Notes: generated from the letters alone by a model not told the origin. A stretch of DNA of 64,000 nt from Oreohelix idahoensis (GCA_024509875.1 JAMPIV010005820.1:412001-476000); one strand, 5' to 3'. Positions 35,456 to 47,518 are shown, numbered from the stretch's first letter. Made by a program: numbers and translations.

Positions 35456-36777
35456 CCTGGTCGACGGGGTCAAAAAAAATATATTCTATAGATTTTTTTT
35501 TCACATAGTTATTTAAAAAAATGAAAAATTTAACGATTATCAACCTACATATCACGTAATATCGTCGAAGGCTGTAGTCAACTTGAGTTCATTTCAACAA
35601 CTACAAAAAAAATATGTCAAGTTAACCGATAAATAAAAGATGTTGACTGTCAGAGTGTGAACTAACAACTAAATAATTATGTTTTAACTAAAATTTTATC
35701 TTAACTAATAAGAGTGTGAAGTAGTAACCAATATTATAATATAAACTAATTAACTATAGAATTAACTAAATGTGGTGTGTGAAGGATGTTATATAAATTT
35801 ACTTAAGTGAAATAAAGTATGGTTAATAGTTAAAGAAGGTAAGGAGATGTAAGGAAAAGGAAAAATTAAGAATGTATGAATAGAAAGCAATAGTAACTTA
35901 ATACAATAAATCTCGAAATAAGTAATGTCAATTCTTTGAATCCGAAATTATATTACGAATCTTTTCCATCGTTTGTAACAGATTCGATGTATCTGTTCAT
36001 TATCAATTGTGAGTTTGTAGTCTCTCGAATAAAGCTCAACAAGCTTCAGTATATAAACAGTTTGAGTTCCTTGAATTCTTAATTCTATTCATTTGAAGAT
36101 GATGGTATTCTTGAGTGAGTCTGCCATAACGTTTTTCGGAAACTTGACTCATCCCAAGCGTAATCTGGATTAAGTAGAATTGATAGCATAATTGAATGTT
36201 AATCATCAGTAGCTTGTACTAAAGTCCCCAGAGACAAGAATTTCGATATTATCCGAAGACGTGTGATGTCCTAGGAGACCTTGACATATGGAACCGTAAA
36301 TTTGTCATATTCCCCGATCTTGAAATCGTTTCAACCGTAAATTGGTCATGACGTAAACCAATATCAAATTAGAAATTGCCTGCATCTGACGAAAAATAGT
36401 AAATTTAATTGCCATACTATATTTCACTTAAGTAAATTTATATAACATCCTTCACACACCACATTTAGTTAATTCTATAGTTAATTAGTTTATATTATAA
36501 TATTGATTACTACTTCACACTCTTATTAGTTATGAAATTTTAGTTAAAACATAATTATTTAGTTGTTAGTTGACACTCTGACAGTCGACATCTTTTATTT
36601 ATCAGTTAACTTGACATATTTTTTTTGTAGTTGTTGACATGAACTCAAATTGACTACAGCCTTCGACGATATTACGTGATACGTAGGTCGATAATCGTTA
36701 AATGTTTCATTTTTTCAAATAACTATGAAAAAAAAAATCTATAGAATAGATTTTTTTTAACCCCATCGACCAGGGGA
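35453..36777. mobile_element. Foldback-type element with 370-bp inverted ends (about 1.3 kb)
   Basis: The left end CCCCTGGTCGACGGGGT and right end (inverted) CCCCTGGTCGATGGGGT begin arms of about 370 bp (35453-35822 and 36412-36777), including AACTACAAAAAAAATATGTC and TTAACTATAGAATTAACTAA. About 590 bp of non-coding AT-rich DNA lies between the arms. It sits at the inner end of the left long arm, in a target that is itself a short palindrome (GTAACATTCC then TGTTAC). No transposase is present, so it is non-autonomous. Confidence 0.88.
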
Positions 36778-37602
36778 ATTGTTACCGTATATTTACGGTC
36801 ACCACAAATGTTAAGGTGGGATTTACATTATGTTATGTAGGAACGTAACAATATCTTTTCTGTGTACTGTTGTAGTCAGTCCGATCTGGGTCAAACAGCT
36901 TTGTTATGCATGAATAGCTCACCAGGCGTTGAGGCGCTTACAGGGTGTCATGTTGACATCCGAACATCAGACATTTCTTGTATGTGAGGTACTCTAAGTT
37001 TGTGTGGTTGACAAGTGATGTGGGTGTGTAGAGACACGAATGCGTTTAGGATCTTTAGTTAGTAAACAAGGCACCCACTCACTCACATGCAGTAGTCAGT
37101 AATTGTAGAAACTGCTGGAACTTTCAACCATTTATTTACGAGACACAGTGACATCAACAGTTACAGTCAAATGGACGAGAATCAAGGACATCATATATAT
37201 TGGAAATGACTGGCAAAACATCTGTCATTATAAAGCTTGAACCACTCATCTATAAGGACGTTATCGACAATGGTCTGTCCTTTAACAACTGTTCATATGT
37301 GGTAATAAATAGGAACATCAAACATCATCAGTTTTGTATAGCTCGTAGGTATGATGCTAATAACACTGGCTTGACAACATATTCTTTTCCCACTGTAGCT
37401 CAGGGCCCCTGACTGAACGCGTCAGGTAGTCCTTTAACAAATATAGTTGCTTAATATAGAAGTCTGTGAACTTTGTTACTAAAGTTAAGACTTCACCTGG
37501 CTTCACCTGCCAGGCACTTCTTCTTCTGCTCAAAGTTATAGGCCGTAATGATGGGCCTTATAATGGTTGATAAACAACTGTATAATTTTCATAGGCATGC
37601 AT
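36778..37602. other. Spacer between the long inverted arms, left part
   Basis: About 825 bp beginning TTGTTACCGTATATTTACGG. No family motif; the open frame 37200-37412 is unsupported. It belongs to the element or locus enclosed by the 684-bp arms. Confidence 0.5.
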
Positions 37603-37674
37603 AAGGGGATTGACATAAGTCTTGGGCCTGATCATGAAGGACATGTCACAGAGAGCTGAAATTTTGTATAGTGT

Positions 37675-40211
37675 TTATTCCTTTTCAATATAGCCACCGT
37701 CTGAATTGACACACTTCTGCCATCTCTGCTTGACCTTGAAAAGACCTTGGGAGTAGAACACCCTATTTTTCAAACTAAACCAGTCATCACATGCCAGTAT
37801 AACCGCTTCATCGCTGTCAAAATGATTTCCTTTTAGCTGTTTTTTAAGATTTGGAAATAGAAAAAAGTCTGATTGAGCCAAATCTGGAGAATATGGTGGG
37901 TGTGGAAGAATTTCAATATTCAAATCGTTGGCTGCTAGCTGCACAAGCCATGCTTTGTGAGAGGGCGCGTTGTCTTGAAGCAAAGAAAGATTTTGAGTGC
38001 GCGTTATCCCTCGTTTCCTGGTCACAGCCTTTCTTAGTTTTGTGAGAAGATCTGCAAAGTACTGTCCATTAAATGTGTTGCCACGAGGCAGATAATCTTT
38101 CAAAAGGACACCTTTGCAGTCCCAAAAAACAGTCAGCATCACTTGTCCTGCAGATTTCTGTGCCCTTGGCTTGACAGGTGTTGGGGAGCCCAGGGTTTTC
38201 CATTGCATGCTGGCAATTTTGGATTTGGGGTCATAATGGTGTACTCAAGTCTCATCTATTGTCACCATGGTCTCCAAAACATTTTTTGAATGACACTTTT
38301 TGAGCAACTGTTGACAGCAATTTACCCTCGTTTGCTTCTGTTCCCGTGTCAACAGTCGTGGAACCCAGCGTGCACACACTTTTCTCATGTTCAGTCTGTT
38401 GTGTAAAATTATATAAACTGTTCTTTCATTTAGTTTTACTCTACTAGCTATCTCCACAATTGTCATTTTTCGATCCTGGTCAATGATTTTCTTCACTCTT
38501 GTTGCATTTTCATCGTTGCACTCTGAGGCTGGTCTACCAGATCTTGGCAGATCAGCAACATTAGAGCGGCCGCACTTAAACTGTTGACACCAGTTTTTTA
38601 CCGAAGTATATGAAGGACAAGAATCACGAAACACTGGTGTTGCGCACATATTTTTGACGCACAGATTACAAAAAAAATACGACATGACTAATTGATATGA
38701 AAAAGAGATTATTTTGTTACAGTCAAAGTTATATCATCCATGATTTGATTTATACTTTTGATTTTGTGGATGATCTCTTCTTGAATATTGATTTCGCGGA
38801 TGAATACCGAATTTATGTAATTTCTCATTCGTTAGGGCCAGAAAATAGATTGATCTTGTTCAATATGTTTATGGCCTGAATTTATATGTATTACTTGTCT
38901 AGTACAAGAATATTCAGTCTTATATCGTATATCTTTGTATGTTTAGGTCGGACTATATTCTTTGTGCCGAACTCTGGGGCAAGTATTCGTTTTTCGAGGC
39001 ATGCGTGGTGAGTCTCGATAATGCCGCCTGATATGGCTACTGTGTTTTTCTTGGGCTGGTCCTTTTCAAGGTTGAAAAGTGATTTGTGCATGTTTTTCTG
39101 GAGGAGTTGGAATCTCTGCAAGAGTCTATTTGTCAGAGATTCTCCTCATGCACTTTGTTATTAATTCGGACTCCAGGTAATACCAGACCCTTTCTTTTGA
39201 TGATCTCTACGTGGTTAGGCCTAGATGGAGTCGTGTTTCGAACATCGTTGGTCGTTGATATACCATTGAAGATGACAGGTTTCCCAACAGAGCTGATGTC
39301 TACATGTAACAACCTTAGTAATGTGGAACTGTAGGGAAACTCTAGAAAATTATTGATATTCAAATTGTGAATTAACTTTGGCGTATTATTATCCTTCTGC
39401 TGGGTGAGTGAGCACAACTCAGGAAGGCAGCCATATTGTTTTCTTGTCATCGTTATGGATCGCTGTCCTGAGAACAGTATATCCAACTTATTATCGGACA
39501 GTGATATGGAGATCTCACTAATATGAAAACCCCTATCGTGGTTTAACTTTATTACATAAATATTTGATATATGTCGCTGGAGAACTTAGCCAAGGAAAAG
39601 GTTCGGCCAGTGAACTCTTTGTATGTTTACACATCCACACCCACTGATGCGTTCAGTCAGTTAGGGGATGTGGCAATAATCTGCCAGAACATTGAATGAT
39701 TACCTTATATCGTCCATCATATTTGAATGCTGAATGAAATATGATCTACTGTTCAAATGCCTAATGATGTATACGTCAACATGTTCCTATGACTATGTTC
39801 CGTGCTGTCCTGATGTGTGCGTCCCTATTAAACGGTGTGAAATGCCCGCTGCAGTTCAAGTCGTCATTGCCTTGCATGAGAGTGTGTGAGAAATATTATC
39901 AAGTGGTCTGTTACACCGAATCATTACACCATTCACGTTACTTGACACTCCCACTCAATGTCAACATGACAGGTTGATTTAATGGTGCAGAGGTAATCTA
40001 AAGCAGACCTTCGTCAGTGATGACCAGTACACGACTTAAAACATAACACCTGCATCCAGACATTATCAGTGGACACATTAATACCGGCTGTTATCGAGTG
40101 GGCGCATTACCGGCTTTTATCAACTGGTTCCATCTCCCTGTGTATTTCTGTAGGTGTTTTTCCCTGAAACATCAGAAATTTTATCACAGCTCTGGCCTCC
40201 TACTTTTCCAT
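37675..40211 (-). pseudogene. mariner DD34D transposase, split by a 1.5-kb insertion
   Basis: The N-terminal exon-like piece (40211 down to 40123) reads ARAVIKFLMFQGKTPTEIHR, with a TAG after the third codon. The rest begins after the insertion (38632 down) with RDSCPSYTSVKNWCQQFKCG, then PRSGRPASE, TIVEIASRVKLNERTVY (helix-turn-helix), MVTIDET (first Asp), SLLQDNAPSHKA (second Asp) and PPYSPDLAQSDFFLFPNLKK (third Asp), the DD34D signature. One more stop, a TGA in place of Trp, lies at 38242-38244 right after the first Asp motif. The reading frame ends at 37675. Confidence 0.9.
38638..40122. mobile_element. LTR-like insertion (1485 bp) in the mariner gene
   Basis: Starts TGTTGCGCACATATTTTTGA and ends GGCTTTTATCA, so it has TG...CA termini. 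It is flanked by the 5-bp repeat ACTGG at 38633-38637 and 40123-40127. Removal leaves the mariner codons in frame. No direct repeat pair is visible inside, so a solo LTR or a degenerate non-autonomous element is likely. Minus-strand open frames at 38891-39121 and 39133-39486 have no recognised motif. Confidence 0.8.
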
Positions 40212-40410
40212 TGTTTTGTCAAATCTTTGGAGCAGCAGATCCGGTCAATAGGGTACGTTGCGCCTTGCACCGTAGCGGGAAAACCCATTGAAGAAACAAA
40301 AGCGTACTTTACACATTCAGTGCAAATATGATGAACTTTAAAAGTGCCAAGTTTCATCTTCCTCCTGTGACTCCTTCATGGTCAGGCCCAAGACTTATGT
40401 CAATCCCCTT

Positions 40411-41003
40411 GTATTATCTTCCATGCTGAAACATACCGCCATCCTGCGGGTTTCATATCAATATACGTTCATTGTGCTTCTGTAAAGTACTTCAATGAAT
40501 AGACCTAATTGGCTACGTCAAGCACACATAATGGACTCTGGATCACAAGAACTGTGAGCGCTACTCACAGGTTCATACTAAATGTTCTGCAAACTTTGCA
40601 TAATAATTAAGTTATTTTACCTTGGACAGAATTTCGAGAAATACACAAATAACCACTGTCGTCATTCCAGACGAACAGAATAACTCTGGGGAGAATCACT
40701 AAGATCACAAGACTATCTTTCCCCCAGATAATGCAGAGAAGAAACAACGGACATCTTCGTCTGGCAGAAACCAGCTCATCACCCTCAGGCGGAAGTCTGC
40801 TTGGTTCGCGCTAAAACTAACGCATGCGTAGACAGAACAGATTTGAGAACAGTTAACTATCCCGTCTTAAGAAAGAATAAACACAGGGAAGGTAACCCCT
40901 AATCAACCTGTGTCAGGAAGTTAACATACAGTTCTGTACCTTCGACCATCAAAAGTATTAAATAGATTTACATCCTCTGGAACCGACAAAAATGACGGTA
41001 ACA
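40411..41003. other. Spacer between the long inverted arms, right part
   Basis: About 590 bp ending GACGGTAACA before the right arm. No gene motif. Confidence 0.5.
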
Positions 41004-41687
41004 GGAATGTTACGAGAGGATTTATGATGTTAGCCACTATGGTAGTGAGCTCTGTTTACAGTTGCACATTTTTGGGTTTTGAAGTGCTATTAATGTATGT
41101 TATGTTTTCGCGCTTCATGGTATTGAACGCGAAGAGTATAAGTTGCATAGATTTAGGATGATGTGTCACGTTGATAAGCTAGAACGTCACGACATTGTAA
41201 TTGTACCCTTTCTATGTTGATCTCGGTCCTAGACGGATGCGATTTGTGAGGCTCCCGTGATAGTAGTAGTATTGTAAAGGAATTTATATATTAATGACAC
41301 TAGGTTCTACCTATTGGATACAGATACAATTTACGTCTCATTTGTTATGAAGAGGACTTTTCTTCAGATCAGATATGAATTTTAGGGAGCAAGTTTTGAT
41401 TGAGAAGTATCCATAATCTTACTGATCGCTTAACGCTGACTATTCGCTACCGGATTGCCGACCCACGGAATCACGTGTAAATAGCCTGACGTTATGACGA
41501 CTATTAAAGTAAACTCTGGAGACGATTGATTATTTGCATGTATACTTCATTGATGCACTGTTTTATTGGATTCCTTGCCGTGAATAAATGTTTCTGTGGA
41601 CTCTTACTACAGCGGACTTTCTCAAATGAATGCTGTTGATGTGTTATCAGTTTGGCCCCTCATTCGCACTTTAATATAGCACGATAT
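41004..41687 (-). repeat. Long inverted repeat, right arm (684 bp), uninterrupted
   Basis: Begins GGAATGTTACGAGAGGATTT and ends TAATATAGCACGATAT. It is the unbroken partner of 28383-28566 plus 34956-35455. Read in this direction it contains GTGAATAAATGTTTCTGTGG (a poly-A-signal-like AATAAA) near 41580 and then TTGGCCCCTCATTCGC. Together with the TGTTAC start this resembles an LTR followed by a leader. A 59-bp third copy of the inner end is at 44740-44798. Confidence 0.9.
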
Positions 41688-42869
41688 GCTCTAAAGAAAG
41701 AGACTTAATTATAAACAGAGGACATGAAAGATTACAAGGCCAGAGCTAACCAATATTATTCATGACACAAGAATGAAGCAGGAATTATGTCAAAACACCG
41801 TTACCACTTAAATTGAAGTCTCAAGTTATATATATATAAAACAAGTTGGTATAACAATAGTGGCGGCCATCGCGGGGAACGAAAATTTTTTCCCATTCCT
41901 GCCAAGAAACGATCATTTTTATGCAGAAGGACAAGTATTATTTTCATCGCAAAGAACTGTGTACGATTACAAAACACTCACATGACTGCTAATTATGACG
42001 CAGTACGCATAACAACTCGAGGGCAACACAACGTCATCGACTTTTGCGTACAAGCCGGAAGCCAAAAGTCAAGACCAGTTGAAATCTTATTGAACGTCAA
42101 CTCAAGAGCAATGAATGGATCAAGAAAGGAACCAGTACTTTCAAACAATCAACAGTAGTTCCGAGAAACACCTATCTTTGCCGTTGATGCATGCCAACAC
42201 TGTACGGGAAAAATCATCGAACATAAAAAGCTAAGTACCCGTTTGTGGTTTGAATATTGCAAAGTAGTCCACTTTCATTAGTAGGCATATTTGGCTGATG
42301 TATTTACATGTTTTTTAAAATAACATTTGTATGTTGGTGTTATATGTATTAAGTGGGTTTGGCTGGCGGGAACTAGAACCTCTGTAATATGTCGCAACAA
42401 GCTGACTACAGAGATTCTAGTCGGTCTTAGGGATATTTGAATGGTGCAATTCTTTACAAGAGACCCCCAAACAAAGCACCTGGGAACCGTCTGCTTGTGA
42501 TTGCATCGATTCAATATTAAGCATTAGTTGTAAAGTGATGTGATATTTGGTGTATTTTTTTCGTACTAAGTTTCATTTTTATTCATTTCTAGTCGTTTGT
42601 TCGTAAGCTATCATGTCCATTTCTCAACCTTACTATCGCTTATTTTATAATTGTAACATATTTGTCAGTTAAAGAGTCCTGTGACGTCACCATTTTTAGT
42701 GTATGTGGTTTAACCTAGATTTGGTTAACCTTGACTCTACTTGAGTACTTCCGTTCTATATTTCGTTCATATAATCATTTTTATGTCTGCATTTGTTTAT
42801 TGTTGCATGCTATTGTCTTGTAAATCTTTATTTTATTGTTTGTTTTGTGTTTATTAAATTTTTTTAATT
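41688..42869. other. No gene recognised
   Basis: AT-rich DNA with a short TA run near 41828. Open frame 42278-42514 (minus) has no motif. It may be intron of the minus-strand host gene whose exons begin at 44825. Confidence 0.4.
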
Positions 42870-44337
42870 GATCTTCTTCTTCTTTGATCCTTAGCCGCCG
42901 ACCGCCAAAGCAGTCAGTGGTCCGCCAGGTTGTTTTTGGTCAGCCTCTCTTTCGTTTTCCTTCAGGGGTCCAAAGCATAGCTGTTCTTGTGATGGCATCA
43001 GGGTCTCTTCTGAAGACATGGCCAACCCAGCTCCAGCGTCTGCCAGCTATGATGGTGTGCATGTCCTCTTGCTTGCTACGAGTAAGCAGATCTTGGTTAG
43101 TGATGGTATTCGGCCAAAAGATTCTGTGAATTTTTCTTAGGCATGTTGTGTGAAAAGAGGACAATTTCGACATTTCCTTCTCTGTAACTCTCCAGCATTC
43201 CGCACCATAGAGAAGCACAGAAAGCACACAGCTCTGATATAATCTTAATTTTGTGCTTGTGCTGTATTGAGAGGACTTCCAGATGTTGTTTAGGTTAAAA
43301 AAGGCTGTTCTTGCCTTATTCATTCTGATGTTAATGTCTTTGCCTGCCCCACCGTCTGGTGTTACTATGCATCCTAGGTATGTGAAGGTATCTGTCTGTA
43401 CCAGTTGCTGATTCCTTACTGATATGGGCTCAGGGTTGCTCACATTGAGCGTCTGACTTCTTTAAACTGATGTTCAAGCCCACCTGCTGGCTAAACTTAT
43501 TAAGTCTATCCGTTTTTTCCTGGATGTGTTGATGTGAATGTGCTAGTAGTGCAATGTCATCTGCATATTCCAGATCTTCCAATGTAGAAAATGTAGTCCA
43601 TCTTATTCCTCTTGGACTGCCCTCTGTTGTCTGGCGCATCACCCAGTCTATGACTGTTAAAAATAGAGTGGTCGATAAGGGGCATCCCTGTCGTACTCCT
43701 GTCTTCACCTCAAAGGTTAGGTTGCTCTGCCCAACACTACACATAAAGTTGGCATAGAGGCTTTTTACGATTGACACTATGCAGCTTGGAATTCCATAAG
43801 CCCTCAGTATTTTCCATAAATTGTCCCTATGTATGCTGTCAAAAGCCTTTTCAAAATCAACGAAGTTAATGTAAAGCTGTCTTTGCCATTCTGAGCACTG
43901 CTCTATAATGTTCCTGAGAGTGAATATATGATCTACACATCTTCTGTTCTTTCTAAATCCTGCTTGTTCTTTCCTCAGTTTGTGGTCTACTGCCTTTGAA
44001 ATTCTCTGTATAATTATCCTGCCTAGTATTTTGCTGGGAACTGAGAGAAGAGTGATTCCTCTCCAATTATTGCAGTCTGCAAGATCTCCCATCTTGGGCA
44101 ATTTGACAATTATTCCTTTGTTCCACTTCTGTATTTACATCTAGATCGTTTTCATTCAATTGTGTTTCTGGTGGTTCCTTGTTCAGAGTTTCTCTGAAGT
44201 GCTCTGCCCATCTTGTTTCCTGTCCCTCTGCTGTCGTGATGAGATTACCTTGCTTATCTCTTACTAATGTAATATTGTTTGCACCTCGTTTTCCGCTGAT
44301 GAATTTAGTTATTTTGTATACTGTGCTTTGTTCATTT
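42870..44337 (-). pseudogene. LINE-E reverse transcriptase, internally deleted
   Basis: From high to low coordinates the minus strand shows TTAEGQETRWAEHFRETLN (connector), then a deletion near 44130, then KGIIVKLPKMGDLADCNNWR, RKEQAGFRKNRRCVDHIFTL, FVDFEKAFDSIHRDNLWKIL, KTGVRQGCPLSTTLF and LEDLEYADDIALLAHSHQHI (active site). After a frame change near 43440 come FTYLGCIVTPDGGAGKDI, LLYGAECWRV and WSWVGHVFRRDPDAI. The 3' end reads CTAAGGATCAAAGAAGAAG, an (AAG)n tail. The segments span the RT palm to C-terminal domain; the endonuclease is missing. Confidence 0.88.
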
Positions 44338-44739
44338 TAAATTGATAATATAATAATAATATTATAAATTAATTAGGTGATAAGATGATAAAAAAACATT
44401 TGATTAATTTTGAAAAAAAAGGGACTTTACATAATGATTGCAATAATTTGCACTAGTCGTTCAATTCACTATTAGTTGTTCATCATGACTAGGGCATGAT
44501 GGTTTAATAGATTGATAAATAACTATAAAGTTATATTTCGCCTTGAATATAATAGGCATAGTAAAGAGTATTTAGTACACTATTCTAGGCATAGTACTAC
44601 ATTGGACACTTGGTACATATGAATAATTGAATACATTATATTGTTGATTAATACATATTGTTGATTAAATAAATAGATTATTGACTAAGTAAGTATCTTA
44701 GTTGTTTAACATGACCACCTTAGAATATTATAGATGGCT

Positions 44740-44798
44740 TGCAACTTTAAACAGAGCTAACTACCATAGTTGCTAACATCATAAATCTTCTTGTAACA
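44740..44798 (+). repeat. Third, partial copy of the 684-bp arm inner end
   Basis: GCAACTTTAAACAGAGCT, CTACCATAGT and TAACATCATAAATC match 35392-35450 of the left arm. The match stops at GTAACA, the same inner boundary as the arms. It sits inside the inferred host-gene intron. Confidence 0.75.
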
Positions 44799-44824
44799 CC
44801 TATCAACTTCTATATCTTCTTTAC

Positions 44825-44935
44825 CTGGAAGCTGTACATATCTTTCCTTCTTGTCTGTTTCCTTCTGTTTTTTGCTCTTGTACATAGGTAATGCATATGC
44901 ATGCTCCAGTTTAATTTTTAGGTATTTTATTATAT
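44825..44935 (-). CDS. Host gene, internal exon (Lys-rich), exon 4 of those seen
   Basis: The minus strand has a pyrimidine tract and acceptor (TTTTTCACATTTCAG) before 44935 and a donor CCAG|GTAAAG after 44825. The 111-bp exon opens with two bases that complete a codon begun by the single leftover G of the exon at 49013-49110. It is fully open in that phase, encoding IIKYLKIKLEHAYALPMYKS then KKQKETDKKERYVQLP. Phase compatibility across about 4 kb of retroelements supports a real exon. No domain is recognised. The next exon downstream was not found and may lie outside the window or beyond the nested transposon block. Confidence 0.55.
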
Positions 44936-45718
44936 CTGAAATGTGAAAAATGGTTCAATTGAATTATAATTCATACAAGTCGATGAATAGTGCTGTTAAT
45001 TGTGTATCACAAAGTTACTGAACGAACGAACAAACTTAATTTTCGAAGGGTTAAGAATTGGGCGTGCAAGTCCATCTAACACTTTGCCCTTCCAATCTTA
45101 TTTATCTTGCATACTATGTCCGTTCATTCCCACATTACTTTAAGCATTAATTTAAAGGCATGCAACATTATAAAGGTATCACTTTTTTAACTAGGGAAAT
45201 TTGTGACTAGATCTCTCCCACCAACATTTAAAATCACGGTGTCCCTGGGATCAAAACTATTTCTTTCTGCATTCCCACTGCATTTCTTTAGCTGTGACAA
45301 TTTGGCTGGTCACTGCGTCTATTATGTATTCCTTGATCTATGACAATTTGCCTGTCATCATGTCTATTATGTTGTATTCCTTGATTTGGGACAATTGACC
45401 TATGATCTAAGTGTACTGTATATTAATTCTTCTGTAACAATATGGCACGTAATCACAATTACTCTGTAATAAATCACAACTGGTCTATGGTCATGTTGCA
45501 TTCCTTAATCCTCAATCAATAACAATGTGGACTCTGTATGTATGTAAACTTTAATCAAACATTATCTGACCTGCAACCTTGCATATTCTTCAATAATACA
45601 TTCACCTGAATTCACATATACTTCTTAATAACAATCTGACTAGTAATCTTGTGTGTTCCTTAATCAGTAACAACCTGACTTGTAATCAAATGTATTTTTT
45701 AATCAGTAACAACATCGT
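44936..45718 (-). other. Intron sequence, no element recognised
   Basis: AT-rich DNA with repeats of CTGTAACAA/GTAACAA-like words (for example ATCAGTAACAAC) near 45360-45715 that suggest a decayed tandem array. No coding motif. Confidence 0.35.
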
Positions 45719-46190
45719 TTGGTTTGGTTTTTAAGGACTATCTTCATTGTTCACGAACGAACTACTCCATCAGTGCTCCAATCTCATCCCTTAGATCACA
45801 CAAGGAGGATCTCAGCACAGTGCACGAGCTCCATAGCACTGGCGAGAATTCCAATTTGTGTATGTAGGAATCACACATTCTATAAATATTTTTTTGTGGT
45901 GGGTAGGTTTCTAATTTTTTTTATTTTTATTTTGCCAGGACAGCGGCCTGATCAGCTTACTCTACGATTTCCAACTGCCGTGCGATTCTTAACGTGTGCA
46001 ACTTGCTTATGGGACCTCCTATTTTTTCGTCCTTCTCCGAGAAGGCTAGGCATTCGATCTCACCACCCAGGAGGGAGTATGACATCCTTAGGACCACTGG
46101 TTCTGAACAAAAAATTTCTATAAATTATATTCCCTCAACTGGGAATCAAACCTGGTACCTCTTGAGCTCGAGGAGCATAATGCTACTAGT
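45719..46190 (-). mobile_element. SINE-T copy 2
   Basis: Shares segment order with 5565-6086: TTAGATCACACAAGGAGGAT, CAGTGCACGAGCTCCATAGC, ACATTCTATAAATATTTTT, CTACGATTTCCAACTGCCG, then a head with box B-like sequence (reversed GGGAATCAAACC). The head is followed at once by the target duplication of a LINE-A copy. Confidence 0.7.
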
Positions 46191-46202
46191 TATAAAGTTA
46201 AA

Positions 46203-47226
46203 CAACAAGGCCATACCAAAGGATTGGGAGATTGCCATCATACCACCGATTTTCAAAAAGGGTGACAATCGACAATGTGGAAACCACAGAGGCATATCCC
46301 TTCTCAGTGTCACCTTATCTTTTCTTACTCCTCATGGACGATGTCATCAAGGCATGTAAGGAGAGAACAAGAAAGTATTCAGTGGGGTACTGGAAGATGA
46401 GACAGGTCTGTATTTCAGAGCTCGCATTTGCTGATGATGTTGTCCTGATTGCTAAATCAGAGACACATCTCCAATCCAACCTGCAAGTCTGGAAGGAAGA
46501 GCTGGAGAAGAGAGGGATGGTCATAAGCAGCTCTAAAACAAAATCCATGGTGATATCACGAGAAGAAAGAAGACATCAGATTAAGTTGGGAGAACAGGTC
46601 CTGGAGCAGGTCGACCACTTTAAATATCTCGGAGATATTATAGACCGAAAGGGAGGCATCAAAGAAGAGTTGGCCACTCGAAAAGCAGCAGCTGGAAGAC
46701 TTTTTCAGGCCATAAATCGAGGATTCCTCAGCAAGAGAGAGGTTGGTAAGAAAACGAAGATGGCTGTATACCACTCCACCTATGTCCCAGTCTTGACATA
46801 TGGATGTGAGTCATGGGCAATGACTACAACCCACAAAAGCCAGATCCAAACCTCAGAAATGAGGTATCTGAGGAAGGTGGTTGAAGTAACAAGAAGAGAC
46901 ATGGTCCGCAACCAGACGATACGTCAAGGCCTAAAATCCCACCCCCTGCAGACCCAAGTAGAACAGTCCCAACTAAGATGGTTTGGCCATGTCTGCAGAA
47001 TGGGAGAAGATCGGCTACCACGACAAGCATGGGAAACAAAGAGCCAGGGATCCAGACCCCCCAGGACGACCCAGAGTCCGCTGGGAGAACAACATTAGAC
47101 AATCTTTGAAGGACCGAGGACTAGAATGGAACCAGGCCAGGAAGAAGACAGCTGATAGAATGGTCTGGCGCTCTCTCTTCCAAACCTCTACACCTCACGG
47201 TAGAAGGGAATGACTAAGTAAGTAAG
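46203..47226 (+). pseudogene. LINE-A copy, internally deleted, with 12-bp target duplication
   Basis: Begins in the connector before RT and jumps at about 46310 from TTCTCAGTGTC to ACTTTATC-like sequence. Compared with the longer copy this skips about 370 bp (10600-10971), including the first RT palm motif. It then keeps one frame over 46232-47098 with LAFADDVVLIAKSETHLQ, FKYLGDIIDRKGG, LTYGCESWAM and WFGHVCRMGEDRLP. The end is GACTAAGTAAGTAAG. TATAAAGTTAAA occurs at 46191-46202 and 47227-47238. The clean duplication and open frame suggest a relatively young insertion of an already deleted template or a post-insertion deletion. Confidence 0.88.
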
Positions 47227-47299
47227 TATAAAGTTAAAAACTTTTTTTTTTTTTGATCAAAGAAAATTCAACAGTTATTGAGAAGGTACAAGAGCCAGT

Positions 47300-47395
47300 A
47301 AACTGGAGCATGATGCTACCAGTTTTGAACCTGGAATTGGGTATACCACTAGAGGTAAGAGCTCTAATCACTCTGCCAATCAGATGCTTTTGTTA
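47300..47395 (-). mobile_element. SINE head fragment (SINE-V-like)
   Basis: The minus strand reads CATCTGATTGGCAGAGTGAT then TAGAGCTCTTACC and AGGTTCAAAAC. This is a decayed tRNA-like promoter similar to the SINE-V head. Confidence 0.55.
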
Positions 47396-47518
47396 GAATA
47401 CTGTTCATAAACAAGGTCATGCATATATTTCCAGCCTGGGTCATAAGATTTACAGACATAAGGATAAAGCAACAATTAAAACAACTTGAGCAGATTCTGT
47501 GAGACAAGAGGGCTTGAT

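Larger units (their letters stand above)
37603..40410 (-). mobile_element. mariner-like transposon (with internal insertion)
   Basis: Inverted ends AAGGGGATTGACATAAGTCT (37603) and the same sequence inverted at 40410 continue as CTTGGGCCTGA then CATGAAGGA, giving about 40 bp of terminal repeat. A TA lies at the left junction and within two bases of the right junction. Without the 1485-bp insertion at 38638-40122 the element would be about 1.3 kb, the usual mariner size. Confidence 0.88.

Noticed and set aside
38891..39486. Two minus-strand frames inside the mariner insertion as a captured gene
   Set aside because: No recognised domain, different frames, no splice sites; kept only as content of the LTR-like insertion.
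41838..41895. Possible terminal exon of the host gene (acceptor CTTGGCAG, open to a TAA)
   Set aside because: Phase would fit, but composition, a TA repeat and lack of any conserved motif make it no better than chance.
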